A stretch of 64,000 bases of DNA. Origin: Tricholoma matsutake (Eukaryota > Basidiomycota > Agaricomycetes > Agaricales > Tricholomataceae). The stretch spans positions 6,510,001-6,574,000 of the forward strand of contig AP026538.1 of assembly GCA_026075535.2 (NCBI GenBank), read 5' to 3'. Made by a program: the position numbers and the translations under genes. The notes beneath the pieces are model-generated. The model saw only the letters and a list, made by a program, of their open reading frames with translations. It did not search any database and was not told the origin of the DNA. Below, piece by piece: positions 34,527 through 44,700 of the stretch (its first letter is position 1; each line of letters opens with the position of its first letter).

Positions 34527-36392
34527 TCAGACATCAATATATTTGATGGGGGAAGGCTCTATGTTCATGTGGCTTCCTTCAGTTTGTGTGATTATCCCAG
34601 TATTGTTGTCTAGGTCTCCCCATTGGACCCGGTTCTGTGTCGATGTTGGGTTTTGGAAGTAGTTTTCTATTGTGGTTTTGGCTGGTCTTGTCAGCCAGCC
34701 ATTATCTGCAGTGCCTGCATTAGTTCCCATGCGGACGTCGTGTGACACACCTTGTCATTTTCCCTGTGACATGTGGTGTCTGCCCCGCTGTCACTGGATC
34801 GTCTGCCAATCTTCCATGAAGCACTGCTGGTGTCTGGTGTCTGTGCTAGGGGGTCCGAACCCTGTGCTATATTGGGGGATTTGGCATTGCAGTTTGGTTT
34901 GTGGTGCAGGCTCTGTCAGTAGTTTCCATGACTGGGGGTCGTAGGCAGTGGGGAAGAATTTGTACTTGTTCTCTGGTACTCGCATCTCTACTTTACCTTT
35001 TTCTAATGTAAACGCTGGGCAGCTCCTGTCGGCTGCTCCGTGTCCGTTTGCGGTCTCACCTATGCAGTTTGCACAACTAAATGCGGCTTGGTCAGTAATC
35101 TCACACTGCGAGGTGCGGTGGTCCCTGCTGCAATGTGCACAGGTGTCCTTTTCTGCCTTGCAGTCTGGTATGTGGTGGCCGAACTTTTGGCACTTAAGGC
35201 ATCGTCTCAGTTTGGCAAGCATCTTCCTTATGGTTACATGTTTGCCTTCTATGAATAGACCGTCTCATATAGCAGTATTGGCCATGTCCCGACTGAGGAA
35301 GCCAATGGTTACATGCGCAACCTTCTGTCCACTTGTTCACAGGTGTGGGGGCTTGATGTATTTCGAGAATGCGATTGAGCCTTCATTCAGCTGGTTTGTT
35401 TCTTCCAGCTTTGTGTGTGTGAAGCTGGATCCTGCATCAAAGGTGGTCAGGACAAATTCCACTATCCCATAGTAGAGCTTGTTCCGGATGTTTGAGGTGC
35501 CTCCGAAGTGCACCATGAAGGATTTCTGCACGTCTGGACTTTGCAGCCACACCACTGCTTCTTCTGAGTTCAGCTGGTAGGTGACACTTCCATTCCTCAG
35601 CTTCTTCACCCCAATGAATGTTGTTTGATATGGTCTGTCAAGGCTCTCATAACCCATGAGATCCAGCGCCGTGTTTGCCTTCGTTACTAAGTCCTTCTCT
35701 GTTAGGCTTTCAAGTGCATTGTCAGTGGTGTTTTGGTCTTTCTGAATGAGAATTTGCTTAGCCATGTTCTGTCCTTTAGCTATGATTGCAGTGCAATCTG
35801 GGTGAATTGGTTGCTGTACCACCGCTGCGTACATAACTGGTGTCTCTATCAGTGTGCTCGTTGTAGTGTTGGTGGTGGCTGTTGCTTTCTCAGTGAGCTC
35901 CTGCGTGGCCTGGGCCAGCTGGTCCACTGTCTCCTGAAATCCGTCATTGAGTTCATCCATCTTACCTGTGACCAACTTTGCTGCTTTTGTTACATGTTTA
36001 ACTGCATCTCTCATATCATCTACACTCATGCCAAAGGCCTCCATATGATCAGTGAGTTGCGCATTGACTCTTGTGGCCACATTATCAGCGATCTGTTGTA
36101 TGTGTGCATCTTCCATGAGAAAAGTGACTGCTCTGATGCCGTCTGTCATGGGTTTCAGGAGTCTATTGGTAACTCCGAACTGTAGAAGGACGTGAGATAG
36201 TATATGTAGATCAATTTTTTTACCGGGTGTGACATAGTCTCCTGCCATTAGGTATGCGATGGCTTGCTGTTTCGATCGCATAGTGGTGTTAAGGCCATTG
36301 GCATCTTCTAGGTCTTTCCTGGGTTTCCTTAGCATTGCCGTTGTGGTCTTCTGTCTGGTATTTGGGACAGTAGGTACTGGTGATTGTGACAT
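34527..36392 (-). pseudogene. LINE2 ORF1 (gag-like, zinc knuckles), broken by CGA to TGA stops
   Basis: The frame from MSQSPVPTVPN runs about 620 codons with in-frame TGA near 35338, 35268, 34790 and 34760, each at a place where CGA (Arg) is the likely ancestor. It has a helical/coiled-coil-like middle (VDDMRDAVKHVTKAAKLVTG) and an RRM-like region. A Cys/His cluster follows: CLKCQKFGHHIPDCKAEKD, CAHCSRDHRTSQC and CANC...GHGAADRSC (35220-35030). This is the nucleic-acid-binding ORF1 expected of such LINEs. The first stop leaves a 351-residue N-terminal fragment. Confidence 0.88.
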
Positions 36393-36532
36393 AGTATAGA
36401 GTATAGAGTAAGAGAGGTTTAAGTGTATATTGACGCTATGCTACCCTCGATATTCACCCGTCTCCCCTCTCGCAATGGTGTTCATACCATGGGAAAAGTT
36501 TAGATGGTGGCAGTACCAGATCAAGGAGCATC
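36393..36532 (-). promoter_or_regulatory. LINE2 5' UTR
   Basis: 140 bases between the TSD and the ORF1 ATG; a LINE internal promoter would lie here. On the minus strand it contains short repeats CTCTATACTCTATACT just before the ATG. No promoter motif was identified with confidence. Confidence 0.5.
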
Positions 36533-37671
36533 CCCTTCATCCATTACCAACTCCAGATGCACGTTTCAACTCTGTAGCTGTCGACTTTGTCAGACCCCTG
36601 CCGAAAGATGACGGTTATGATGCAATCATAACTGTGACAGACTGACTAGGCGCTGATATTCAAATCATCCCATGCACCACAACCATGCCAGCAGACAAAT
36701 TTGCATTTCTATTCTTCAACAAGTGGTACTGCGAGAACAGATGCCCCCTAGAAATTATTTCAGATTGGGACAAAGTTTTCATTTCCAAATTCTGGAAGGC
36801 ATTAATGAAGCTCACCGGTATACAACACAAAATGTCTATGTCATACCACCCCCAGACAGACAGGGCATTGGAGCGTTCGAACAAAATGGTCATCCAATGC
36901 CTTAGATTCCACGTCAAATGGAATCAAAAGGGGTGGGCCAAGTCATTACCAAAGGGGTGATTTGACATCATGAACACGGTTAATGCATCCACAGGGGTAT
37001 CACCATTCATACTAAAAACAGGATGATCACTGCGAGTCATCCCTCCCCTGACCATATCCCTCCAACCACCAATTGACAATGCGACACCTGATGAGAACAG
37101 GGCAAAAGAGTTCATCAACAGCATGGAAGAGGAAACGAATGCCACAAAGGACAGTCTTGTCACTGCAAAAATACACCAGGCACATGAAGCGAACAAATAC
37201 CATACTGTCGACCCCGCATACAAAGTTGGAGACAAGGTCCTTTTGGCAACTGCACATCACCACCAGGACTACATGCAGGCAAAGGATGGGTGTGTTTCAA
37301 AGTTCCTGCTGCATTACATGGCCCCTATGACATTACAGAGGCATATCCAGAAAGTTTGAGTTGCAAACTTGTGCTACCACCAACATCGAAAGCTCACCCC
37401 ACATTCCACATCGCCCATCTCCGACCATGCATTCCAAATGATGACACCCTCTTCCCACAATGAGTGTCACATCCACCAAAACCACTCGTCACATCAGATG
37501 GTACTACAGAGTTTTTCATCAACAGAATCCTTGAACAACATGCAAGGGCTGGGGACATCAGTTCCTTGTATGTTGGACTGGCTATGGACCAGAACACAGC
37601 ATGTGGCTACCTCATTCTGAACTCTTGGAGACGGAAGCATTAGCTAAATGGGAAAATGAGCATCAGCAGTG
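36533..37671 (+). pseudogene. Gypsy-B pol, integrase core and chromodomain
   Basis: Resumes after LINE2: LPTPDARFNSVAVDFVRPLP (first Asp), RCPLEIISDWDKVFISKFW (second Asp), MSYHPQTDRALERSNKM (Glu). Linker text KFLLHYMAPM and a frame change follow. The chromodomain is TEFFINRILEQHARAG and then, in another frame, GYGPEHSMWLPHSELLETEA, ending in TGA at about 37669-37671. Stops occur near 36643, 36958 and 37024. The chromodomain marks it as a chromovirus, a group thought to target heterochromatin. Confidence 0.87.
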
Positions 37672-37706
37672 ATAGTGGGTTTTTTTTTCAAGAGGATATA
37701 TGCGAG

Positions 37707-37863
37707 TGTAACAGTATCTCTATACTCTTACTGACCTTCATCCCTTCTCGTGACTGACAACAATTAGTCATGCACACACAATCATGTGCGTTGTGTGTAT
37801 GACTAATCATTGTCGGTCATGAGAAGGGATGAAGGTCAGTAAGAGTATAGAGATACTGTTACA
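37707..37863. repeat. Gypsy-B 3' LTR replaced by a foldback of the LTR start
   Basis: Starts correctly after a purine tract (AAGAGGATATATGCGAG) with TGTAACAGTATC. After about 80 bases it turns into the inverted copy and ends GATACTGTTACA. The arms are about 75 bp with some five mismatches. The right arm shares variants with the 5' LTR at 24952 (GACAATGATTAGTCATAC), the left arm does not. Confidence 0.88.
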
Positions 37864-37868
37864 AAAAT

Positions 37869-37935
37869 GAATCATAACAAAAACTTACCTACAGCCCAAG
37901 AGACATTGATGATTGACATCTTCTGGGCCAGTGTT
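37869..37935 (-). other. Donor half of the X intron split by Gypsy-B, with palindromic exon
   Basis: Minus strand: exon GCCCAGAAGATGTCAATC...GTCTCTTGGGCTGTAG followed by donor GTAAGT (ending at 37888). The acceptor half is at 24920-24951. Confidence 0.66.
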
Positions 37936-38114
37936 AGGCAGTTGTTGTCAGCTCATGGTGGTAGTGCTTTGAGCACTCCCTCATCTCCAACCTGGCGGGT
38001 AGGCTCCCCAGCGACCGCCCCTCACAACCTTCATACCCAAAATAAAATTCCTCGCATCCAATTTGGATGGGGAGGAGGCAGCATGTGTCATTGTTGTATC
38101 TTGCATGAGATAAC

Positions 38115-38174
38115 CTAATGATGAATAGAAAAAAAATGTTAGTAATTGAAAAGAATAACAGTGAAAAGACTTAC
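38115..38174 (-). other. Spliceosomal intron (60 nt) in X, right part
   Basis: Minus strand: donor GTAAGT, branch TACTAAC and acceptor CATTAG. It is not preceded by the GGCCCAA palindrome, unlike the others. Confidence 0.6.
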
Positions 38175-38533
38175 AGATGTTACATAGAGTGAAATGGGGA
38201 GGGTTGATGCGAGTTCAGCAGGTTCCATGTGTCACATGATCATGCTTGTTACAGTTCTTGACACGTTCGCACCTTCTGGCTTGACTGGATATCTGGACTC
38301 TTTATTCTATCATCTCCTATGCCATGCAAGAGTCTGATGCCAGTCACTGGTCACTATCATGAAGCAATTGATCTTAACAGATGTTTGTTCTTATGTAAAA
38401 GGATCCATAAATTGAAGTGCTCAATTTGGTAGGATTATGTAATGAGGTGCTCAACTGCGAGTCAACCATGAGTCAACTGTGAGTCAACTATGAGTCAACC
38501 ATGGGTCAACTGCCTCAGAACTTGCCCATTGTG

Positions 38534-38661
38534 ATATGGGAAGGAACATGATGAGTGGTGTCCCAGTTCAGAGATGGCTGAGACAGATGCTCTTGACAGA
38601 TGGGAAGATGAAAATGGGACAGAGGTTTGAGACCCACTCAAATTTTTCAAGCAGGGAGGAG
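38534..38661 (+). pseudogene. Gypsy-C chromodomain C-terminus (detached by X)
   Basis: Continues the codons cut at 20149: YGKEHDEW, PSSEMAETDALDRWEDENG, one stop, then DPLKFFKQGG. The fit W/GYG-EHDEW...E-TEALDRWE is the second half of retrotransposon chromodomains. A purine tract GCAGGGAGGAG follows, as expected of a polypurine tract before a 3' LTR. Confidence 0.82.
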
Positions 38662-39089
38662 TGTAAGTCTGGCCTCAACAGACTCATGACATTTTAGATA
38701 CACATCACTTTAGAGATACCACCCACCTGTGGTCACATGGTCATGTGACCACCCTCTCAGCTGTATACCAACCAATACTACCAACACCTCAACATGGGAC
38801 ATTGGCCTCTGATGTGGTATCTTCTTGTTGGGCTATGCTTGATGCAGCCTTCCTAAATCACACAGCTACACTTGATGTGGACATGTACTTACATGGTCTG
38901 GGAGCATCATATATATACCATCTTTTTCCCCTTCATTGCCTTACTCTTACTCCTGTGCAACAAAGGTAGTCATATATTTTTACCTTATGTATTGTACTGA
39001 CTCTTACTCCTGTGCAACAAAGATACCTTGGTCCTGTCTTTCCAGTCCACTCTAAGTTAGTGTAGGCAGCCAAACTTGGCAGCCTTCCA
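38662..39089 (+). repeat. LTR of family H, plus orientation
   Basis: Starts TGTAAGTCTGGCC directly after a purine-rich tract and ends GGCAGCCTTCCA. It matches 4052-4423 (inverted) and the full solo LTR at 56882-57712 (inverted). It is a different family from the Gypsy-C 5' LTR. Its right flank is LINE endonuclease sequence, with no recognisable TSD partner nearby. Confidence 0.75.
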
Positions 39090-39354
39090 TTGTCTCTCCA
39101 GCATGATGTCACATTTCAGGATGTGATTTGCAAGGCTGTTAGTGCAGAAAATGCTGTCTGGTCTGGAGAAGTGTTTTGTTACCATGTGTTTTAGTGTTGG
39201 GATGCCCTTGGGTAGCAACATGAACATTTCTTGGTCAGCTATTAGTTCGATTAGCTCCCCTGCATCCTCAAGGGCTTTCACTGTGAATAGACATGAGTCT
39301 TCATCTCTGTCCCACACAGGGTGGTGCCAGTTGAAGTCCCCTCCCCATAGGACA

Positions 39355-40370
39355 TAGGGCGTGACTTGGGTAACCCCCAGGTATAATTTCATGTACCCAT
39401 ACCTGTACCCATGAACACCATACCCATTATGGTTACGGGTGCAGTTTTACTGTGGGTATGGGGGGGTTTTGGTCAAAACCCATGGGTACCCCGTGGGTTT
39501 CAATGAGTATGACAGTAATAATTTATTATAATTCTAAATATATCTAAATACAATGGGGAACCACCCCCAACTCACGATTGCGAGCGAGGGGGGGTGGTGG
39601 AGGTGATGTGGTGGCCATTGTGAGAGAAACAGACCAAGAACCACCCCCACCTCATGTTTGCAAGTGAGATGGGGTGGTAGTCGTGACGTGGCGGCCATTG
39701 CAAGAGAAACAGACCAAGAACCACCCCCACCTCATGTTTGCAAGTGAGATGGGGTGGTAGTCATGACGTGGCGGCCGTTGCAAGAGAAACAGACCAATAA
39801 CCACCCCCACCTCACATTTGCAAGTGAGAGGGGGTGGTAGTCATGATGTGGCGGTGCTCCCAAGTGAAACAAACCCAGAAACACCCCTGACTCGCATTTG
39901 CGAGTGAGAGGGGGTGGTGGTGGTGATGCCGCAGCCATTGTCAACTAGAGGGGGCCATTGTTGATGAGAGGGGGCCATTGTCGTCATTGTTGCCTAGTAG
40001 AAAAAACACCCCCCACTCGCATTTAGAATGAGGGGGGCGTGTTGGTAGTAGTTGTTGTTGTCATTGCCTAGTAGAAAAAACACCCCCCACTCATATTTAG
40101 AATGAGGGGGGCATGTCGTCATTGTCTAGTAGAAAAAACACCCCCCACTCGCATTTAGAACAAGGGGGGCATGTTGGTAGCAGTTGTCATCGTTGTTAAA
40201 CCATTGTTGTTGTTGTTGATGTTGATCAACAAAGTCATTTGATAGAACATGTGACCATTGGACTGGTACCATGATACCCGTAACACCATGGGTACGGGTA
40301 CGATTTTGCCTCAGGTACAGAAATCCAAACCTGTACCCATACCCGAGGACAGCAAACTCACCATGTCCTA
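39355..40370. mobile_element. hAT-2: non-autonomous hAT-like element
   Basis: Left end TAGGGCGTGACTTGGGTA resembles hAT-1 TAGTGAATGACATGGGTA and is followed by the same GGGTA/TACCC subterminal repeats. Flanks ATAGGACA / TTAGGACA (7 of 8) are the probable TSD. The right terminus is abnormal: its last 24 bases are an inverted copy of the adjacent LINE sequence. The interior is tandem repeats only. Confidence 0.72.
39595..40190. repeat. Tandem repeats in hAT-2
   Basis: Four to five units of about 80 bp (AACCACCCCCACCTCATGTT, GCAAGTGAGATGGGGTGGTA, GAGAAACAGACCAA), then about three units with AGTAGAAAAAACACCCCCCA and TTTAGAATGAGGGGGGC. Each unit is a C-rich/G-rich inverted pair, so each can form a hairpin. 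Confidence 0.82.
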
Positions 40371-40395
40371 TTAGGACATGGTGAGTTTGCTGTCC
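40347..40395. repeat. Perfect 24-bp palindrome at the hAT-2/LINE3 junction
   Basis: Arms 40347-40370 and 40372-40395 are exact reverse complements with a single T between them. The right arm is LINE3 sequence, the left arm the last bases of hAT-2. Confidence 0.93.
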
Positions 40396-41359
40396 TTGCT
40401 GACCATTTCAGTTGTTGTGCATGTAAGGGGACTAGGGGGACTCAGGGGGGTGCCCTGTGTGTTTCTCCTATTTTTTACATTGATAGGTTGTCTCCTCAGC
40501 TCAAAGGCTGATTCACCATTACAACCACATTCTAATCACATCGGCTAACTCCTACAATGTCCCAGAAGCAGCGTGACCACTCTCAACCAAGTCTATTGAT
40601 TGCAATATCATATCGACTGCATCAAAACATCACCAGTGACATTGATCGTACTTAGAAACTACATCGCACAACTCTAGGACTACCTCGAAATGCCCTAAGA
40701 ACCCTCTGAACGAACATCGAGTATCCCCGATCAACTTCGAACAACTGTGACTGTGATCAAACATCGTTGACCATCGTTGACCATCATTGACCATCATTGA
40801 GCATTATCAATCAACATCAAGAAACTATGAGCAACATCAGGCACCACATTCATTATCTAAATGGTGGAATACCATGTGCCAGGGAGTATTCCAATGCATG
40901 CTCAAACCTGCTGATAGTAGGTCAGCCTCGTTCCAAGTCCCTATTGCATACAGAACCCACTGGATGGATTATTGCGACACTTAGCACGGTTTATACACAA
41001 AGGACAGTCTCCTTTTAGTTCTTCCCTTTATTACTCCTTTGTCATATGATATATCTCTTTCTTGTTCAGATTCCAGTCTCATTTTGGCCTCATGTTTTAA
41101 CTCATATCTTTTGCCTCATGTTCTTACACATGTTTCTTATACCATTTTAGGAAGTTTCTCTTAAAACATATAAAAGTCTGTAGTATCTACTTGGGAATAC
41201 AAGAAATCATCTTCACATATCACTTCATATAAAGTTCTAAGAATCTGATCTATCCTCTAAAAAGTCTAAAAACTTCTATGAGTTTTCTTGATCGACAAGA
41301 AACCTCTACAACCATCATCATCCTTGATCAACCTTTGATCAAATCATTGCTAGCACTAG

Positions 41360-41785
41360 TATAAGGGCAACCTAAGCCTCTAGCAAAGGGAAATCCGAAG
41401 TTAAAATTATACTACATAATACAGGCATTGGGGGCGCACCTAGCAAAGGGAAATCCGAAGAGAAAACTCTAAGGATCCCCTTGCTGATGCCCAGTATATG
41501 TGAAGACGACAAAAATCAAATATAACCTAAAAATAGAAAAAGGCGGAGATAGGCGGATCAAGGCCGCCGAATGACATCATACCAAGGGGTATGTGTCGGA
41601 AGGGGTACTCCGCCTCTAAATATAAAAGTGTCAACATATACAAACATGATAGCAAGGGAAAATTAGTAATAAAATCCGGAAAAATCATAGAAAATGAAGA
41701 ATAGAAGGAAATGAGGTGGGGAAAAATATGGGACGAACATAAAAAATAGGAAAAACACACAGGGCACCCCCTTAGTCCCCTTACA
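41360..41785 (-). repeat. D1 3' LTR
   Basis: 426 bp. It is preceded on the element strand by the polypurine tract AGAGAGGGGGTGA (41786-41798), which overlaps the pol stop codon region. TTTTATATTTAG at about 41620-41632 is the likely TATA region. Confidence 0.97.
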
Positions 41786-41796
41786 TCACCCCCTCT

Positions 41797-44700
41797 CTAA
41801 GATGCATCGCCCCGATGCATTCGAAATCGTATACGACCAAAGTCCGTGACTTGAATGCGACGCGGTGCAGCAGTGTGCCGTCGGTGGAATTCCTTGATTA
41901 ACCGAGGGGCATTTACGTCAGACTCTTCGACCCATGAGTTCTCCTCATACCCATAACCCTTCCAATGTACCAAATACTGGAGTTTTCCTCGACGCAAACG
42001 GCTGTCCAAGATTGACTCGACTTCATATTGGGGTTCTCCCTCGATCACTGTAGGTGGTGGTGGTGGGTGTGAATGGCGTCCCGGGAACGGATCTGGGGGA
42101 GCTGGAAGCAATTTGACGACATGGAAGACGGGATGGAGTCTGGACATGGAGGCTGGGAGGCGTAGACGATAGGCATGTGTTCCAACGCACTTGACAATGG
42201 GGAAAGGTCCCAAGAAGCGATGAGCGAGTTTCTTGGATGGACGTGTAGTGGAGATGTCACTGGAGTCAAGATAAACTCGATCACCAACCTTGTACTGAGG
42301 GGTTGGGGAGTGGCGCTGGTTGTAAAATCGCGCCATGTCGTCCTTCGCCTTTGCTAAGGCTGCCCTTGCCTCCTCCAAGCTATCCCTCATGCGTTCTGTG
42401 AACTCATTCACTGTCTCGATGTGTGAGGGAGTTTGGCGAGGTTCAAATCCCATGCGTGGATGTCGTCCAGTGTCTAAGAGGAAAGGGGTCTGTTGAGTGG
42501 AAGCATGGACATGGTTGTTGTATCCGAACTCGGCCAAAGGAAGGAGATCATCCCAATCGTCCTGGTGTTCATTGACAAAGAGGCGGATGTACTGCTCCAG
42601 TTCCTGGTTGACTCGCTCCGTCTGGCCATCAGTTTGTGGGTGATAAGCAGTTGAAGCGAGGAGTTTGATCCCCAGGAGTCGGTACAGCTCACGAGTGAAC
42701 TCTGCCATGAACTGAGGGCCACGATCCGAGAGGAAGGCACCAGGAAGTCCATGTAACTTCCACACGTGGTGGAGGTAGAGTCGAGCGGCACCTAGGGCAC
42801 TGACAGTGGTGTGAGTGGGAATGAAGTGAGCGCGTTTTCCCACTGAGTCAACTGTGCACATCACCGCATCAAACCCGTTTGACTCTGGCAATTCCACCAC
42901 AAAGTCGACGCTGACGACATCCCAACGACTCTCTGGAACAGGAAGAGGGTGTAGCTCACCAATAGGCTTGCGACGAGGGACCTTGGTGCGTAAGCAAAGG
43001 TCACAAGTGCGACAATACTGACCAATGAGCCGTGACATTTGTGGCCACCAATAGTTCCGTGAGGTGAGCTCCAAGGTCTTCCAGCGTCCGGGGTGGCCAG
43101 CAATCTGTGAGTCATGGTGTTGGGATATGATGCGCCGGCGAAGGTCTGGGTCATTGGGAACATAGATGCGATCCCTGAAATACAACAAGTCCTCCTTTTC
43201 AGCCCACTCTGCCGCACGTAAGGAAAGGGTCGATCCCTTCCTCAGTTCTTTAACAGCTCGGGCGACAACATCCTCATGTAAACCGCTACGGTTTGCGCGA
43301 CGAATGTCACGTAGAATGTCCCGCTCCTCGCCCTGGGGTACGATGCCTTCCAGTGCCCGAATGGTGAACAGGTCTGGCTGCAACAGCACAATGTTTTGGT
43401 TGTCACCGCTGCCATCCCCATGGTCTGCACGTCGGGATAGGGCATCGGTCTTCCCCATGCTGCGACCCGGACGGTGGTGCAAGGAGAAGTCGAATCTAGA
43501 TAGATACAGGGACCAACGAGCTTGACGACGGTTCAATTTCTTGGCCGTCATGAAGTACTCGAGGTTCTTGTGATCCGTCCAAATTTCCACCTTGTGTTGG
43601 GCACCCTCGAGGAAGTGTCGCCACTCCTCAAGCGCACGCATTATCGCCAACATCTCCTTGTCATGGATCTCGTAGTTTCTCTCTACAGCACTAAGGCTTT
43701 TGGAGTAGAACGCAACAGGATGCCACTTCTGGTCCTCCGGAGACTGCTGAGACAACACAGCGCCCGTCGCAAAGTCAGAACTGTCGGCTTCTACACGAAA
43801 AGGACGCGAATCGTCAGCAAAGGTAAGGATCGGAGCGGAAGTGACCATCTCCTTAAGCTTTTCGAACGCCTCCTGTTGTGCATTATCCCACCTCCATGCC
43901 TCCTTTCCTGTCAAGTCGAACAGCGGTCGTGCATGATGTGAGAAATCCTTGATAAAACGCCGATAAAAATTGATGAAGCCCAGGAAAGACTGCACCTCCT
44001 TCTTGTTCGTGGGCGTAGGCCAAGCTGTGACCCCATTTACCTTGATAGGATCCATCTCCACTTGACCCTCCGAGATAATCAGGCCGAGGTACTCGATCTT
44101 GGTCCTTTCGAACTCGCATTTGTCCTGACGAAGGTAGAGTTTGTACCGTCGAAGTCGCTCTAGGACGAGGCGCGTGATGCGACGGTGCTCTTCAACCGTG
44201 CGAGTGAAGATGAGGATGTCGTCGAGATAGATGCAGACAACGCCTTCGAGGATGAGGTCATGGAAGATGTCGTTCATCATGGTCTGAAAGGTGGCAGGGC
44301 TATTAGTAAGGCCAAAGAACATGACAAGCGGTTCAAAAAGACCACGGTTGGTACGAAAGGCTGCCTTCCACTCATCTCCCTCCTTTATCCTCACATTATT
44401 ATAGCCCCAACGGACATCGAGCTTGGTGAAGTATCGGGCTCCACGGAGCTGGTTTACGAGTTCGGAGATGAGGGGTAGTGGGTAGCGATTTTTGACCGTG
44501 ATGTTGTTGAGTCTTCTGTAGTCTTGAACTGGTCGAAGTGAGCCATCCTTCTTCTTGACAAAGAAAAAGGGAGAGGCCATGGGTGACTTCGATGGTCGAA
44601 TACGTCCAGAGGCCAGGTGCTCGTCGATGAACTGGTCAAGCTGCCGTTGTTCCTCCGGAGAGAGAGGATAGACCTTGCAGGATGAAGGGGTTGCGCCGGG

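Larger units (their letters stand above)
30390..36532 (-). mobile_element. LINE2: near full-length LINE with 13-bp TSD
   Basis: On the minus strand it has a 5' UTR, ORF1, ORF2, a 3' UTR and a poly(A) tail (T run at 30388-30399). The target CCCTTCATCCATT is duplicated at 30377-30389 and 36533-36545, and the Gypsy-B integrase continues across it. This is the structure of a complete target-primed insertion. From memory a LINE called marY2N is known in Tricholoma matsutake; relation untested. Confidence 0.92.
24952..37863 (+). mobile_element. Gypsy-B: Ty3/Gypsy chromovirus with aberrant hairpin 3' LTR
   Basis: Begins TGTAACAGTATC, ends GATACTGTTACA, and is flanked by TSD AAAAT (24947-24951 and 37864-37868). 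It contains gag, protease, RT, RNase H, integrase and chromodomain (+), interrupted by solo LTR E1, a Copia-type solo LTR and LINE2. It sits inside an intron of X. Confidence 0.85.
20150..38533. mobile_element. Element X: CACTA-like TIR element with 3-bp TSD, containing Gypsy-B
   Basis: The terminal repeats are perfect for 13 bp, CACAATGGGCAAG (20150-20162 and inverted at 38521-38533), then TGAGGCAGTTGA on both sides. Flanks are ATA / ATA. Removing it restores the Gypsy-C codons GYGKEHDEW. CAC-starting TIRs, 3-bp TSD and subterminal GTTGACTC repeats fit the CACTA superfamily (inference). Without Gypsy-B (24952-37863) and a solo LTR it is about 4.8 kb. No transposase is readable; instead it holds palindrome/intron units read on the minus strand and a 17-bp minisatellite. 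Confidence 0.82.
39090..40421 (-). pseudogene. LINE3: AP-endonuclease fragment, split by hAT-2
   Basis: Minus strand: VLWGGDFNWHHPVWDRDED (the GDFN-HHP-WD motif), LLPKGIPTLKH and RPDSIFC (substrate-binding loop), ending ILKCDIMLERQ at the H LTR. Compare LINE2 at 34.1-33.8 kb. The upstream part (40379-40421) continues as GQQGQQTHHVL beyond hAT-2. RT is absent here; the RT half of such a LINE lies at 4429 on the other strand, also next to an H LTR. Confidence 0.8.

Noticed and set aside
33087..35472. Plus-strand ORFs opposite LINE2
   Set aside because: They are shadows of ORF1 and ORF2, whose motifs (CCHC knuckles, endonuclease, RT) are on the minus strand.
37707..37863. Independent foldback MITE
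   Set aside because: It has no TSD of its own; the flanking AAAAT pairs with the far left end of Gypsy-B, and it begins right after a purine tract where a 3' LTR belongs.
41527..41760. 77-codon ORF found twice, at 41527 and 47148 (-)
   Set aside because: It lies wholly within the two D1 LTRs; its duplication only reflects LTR identity.
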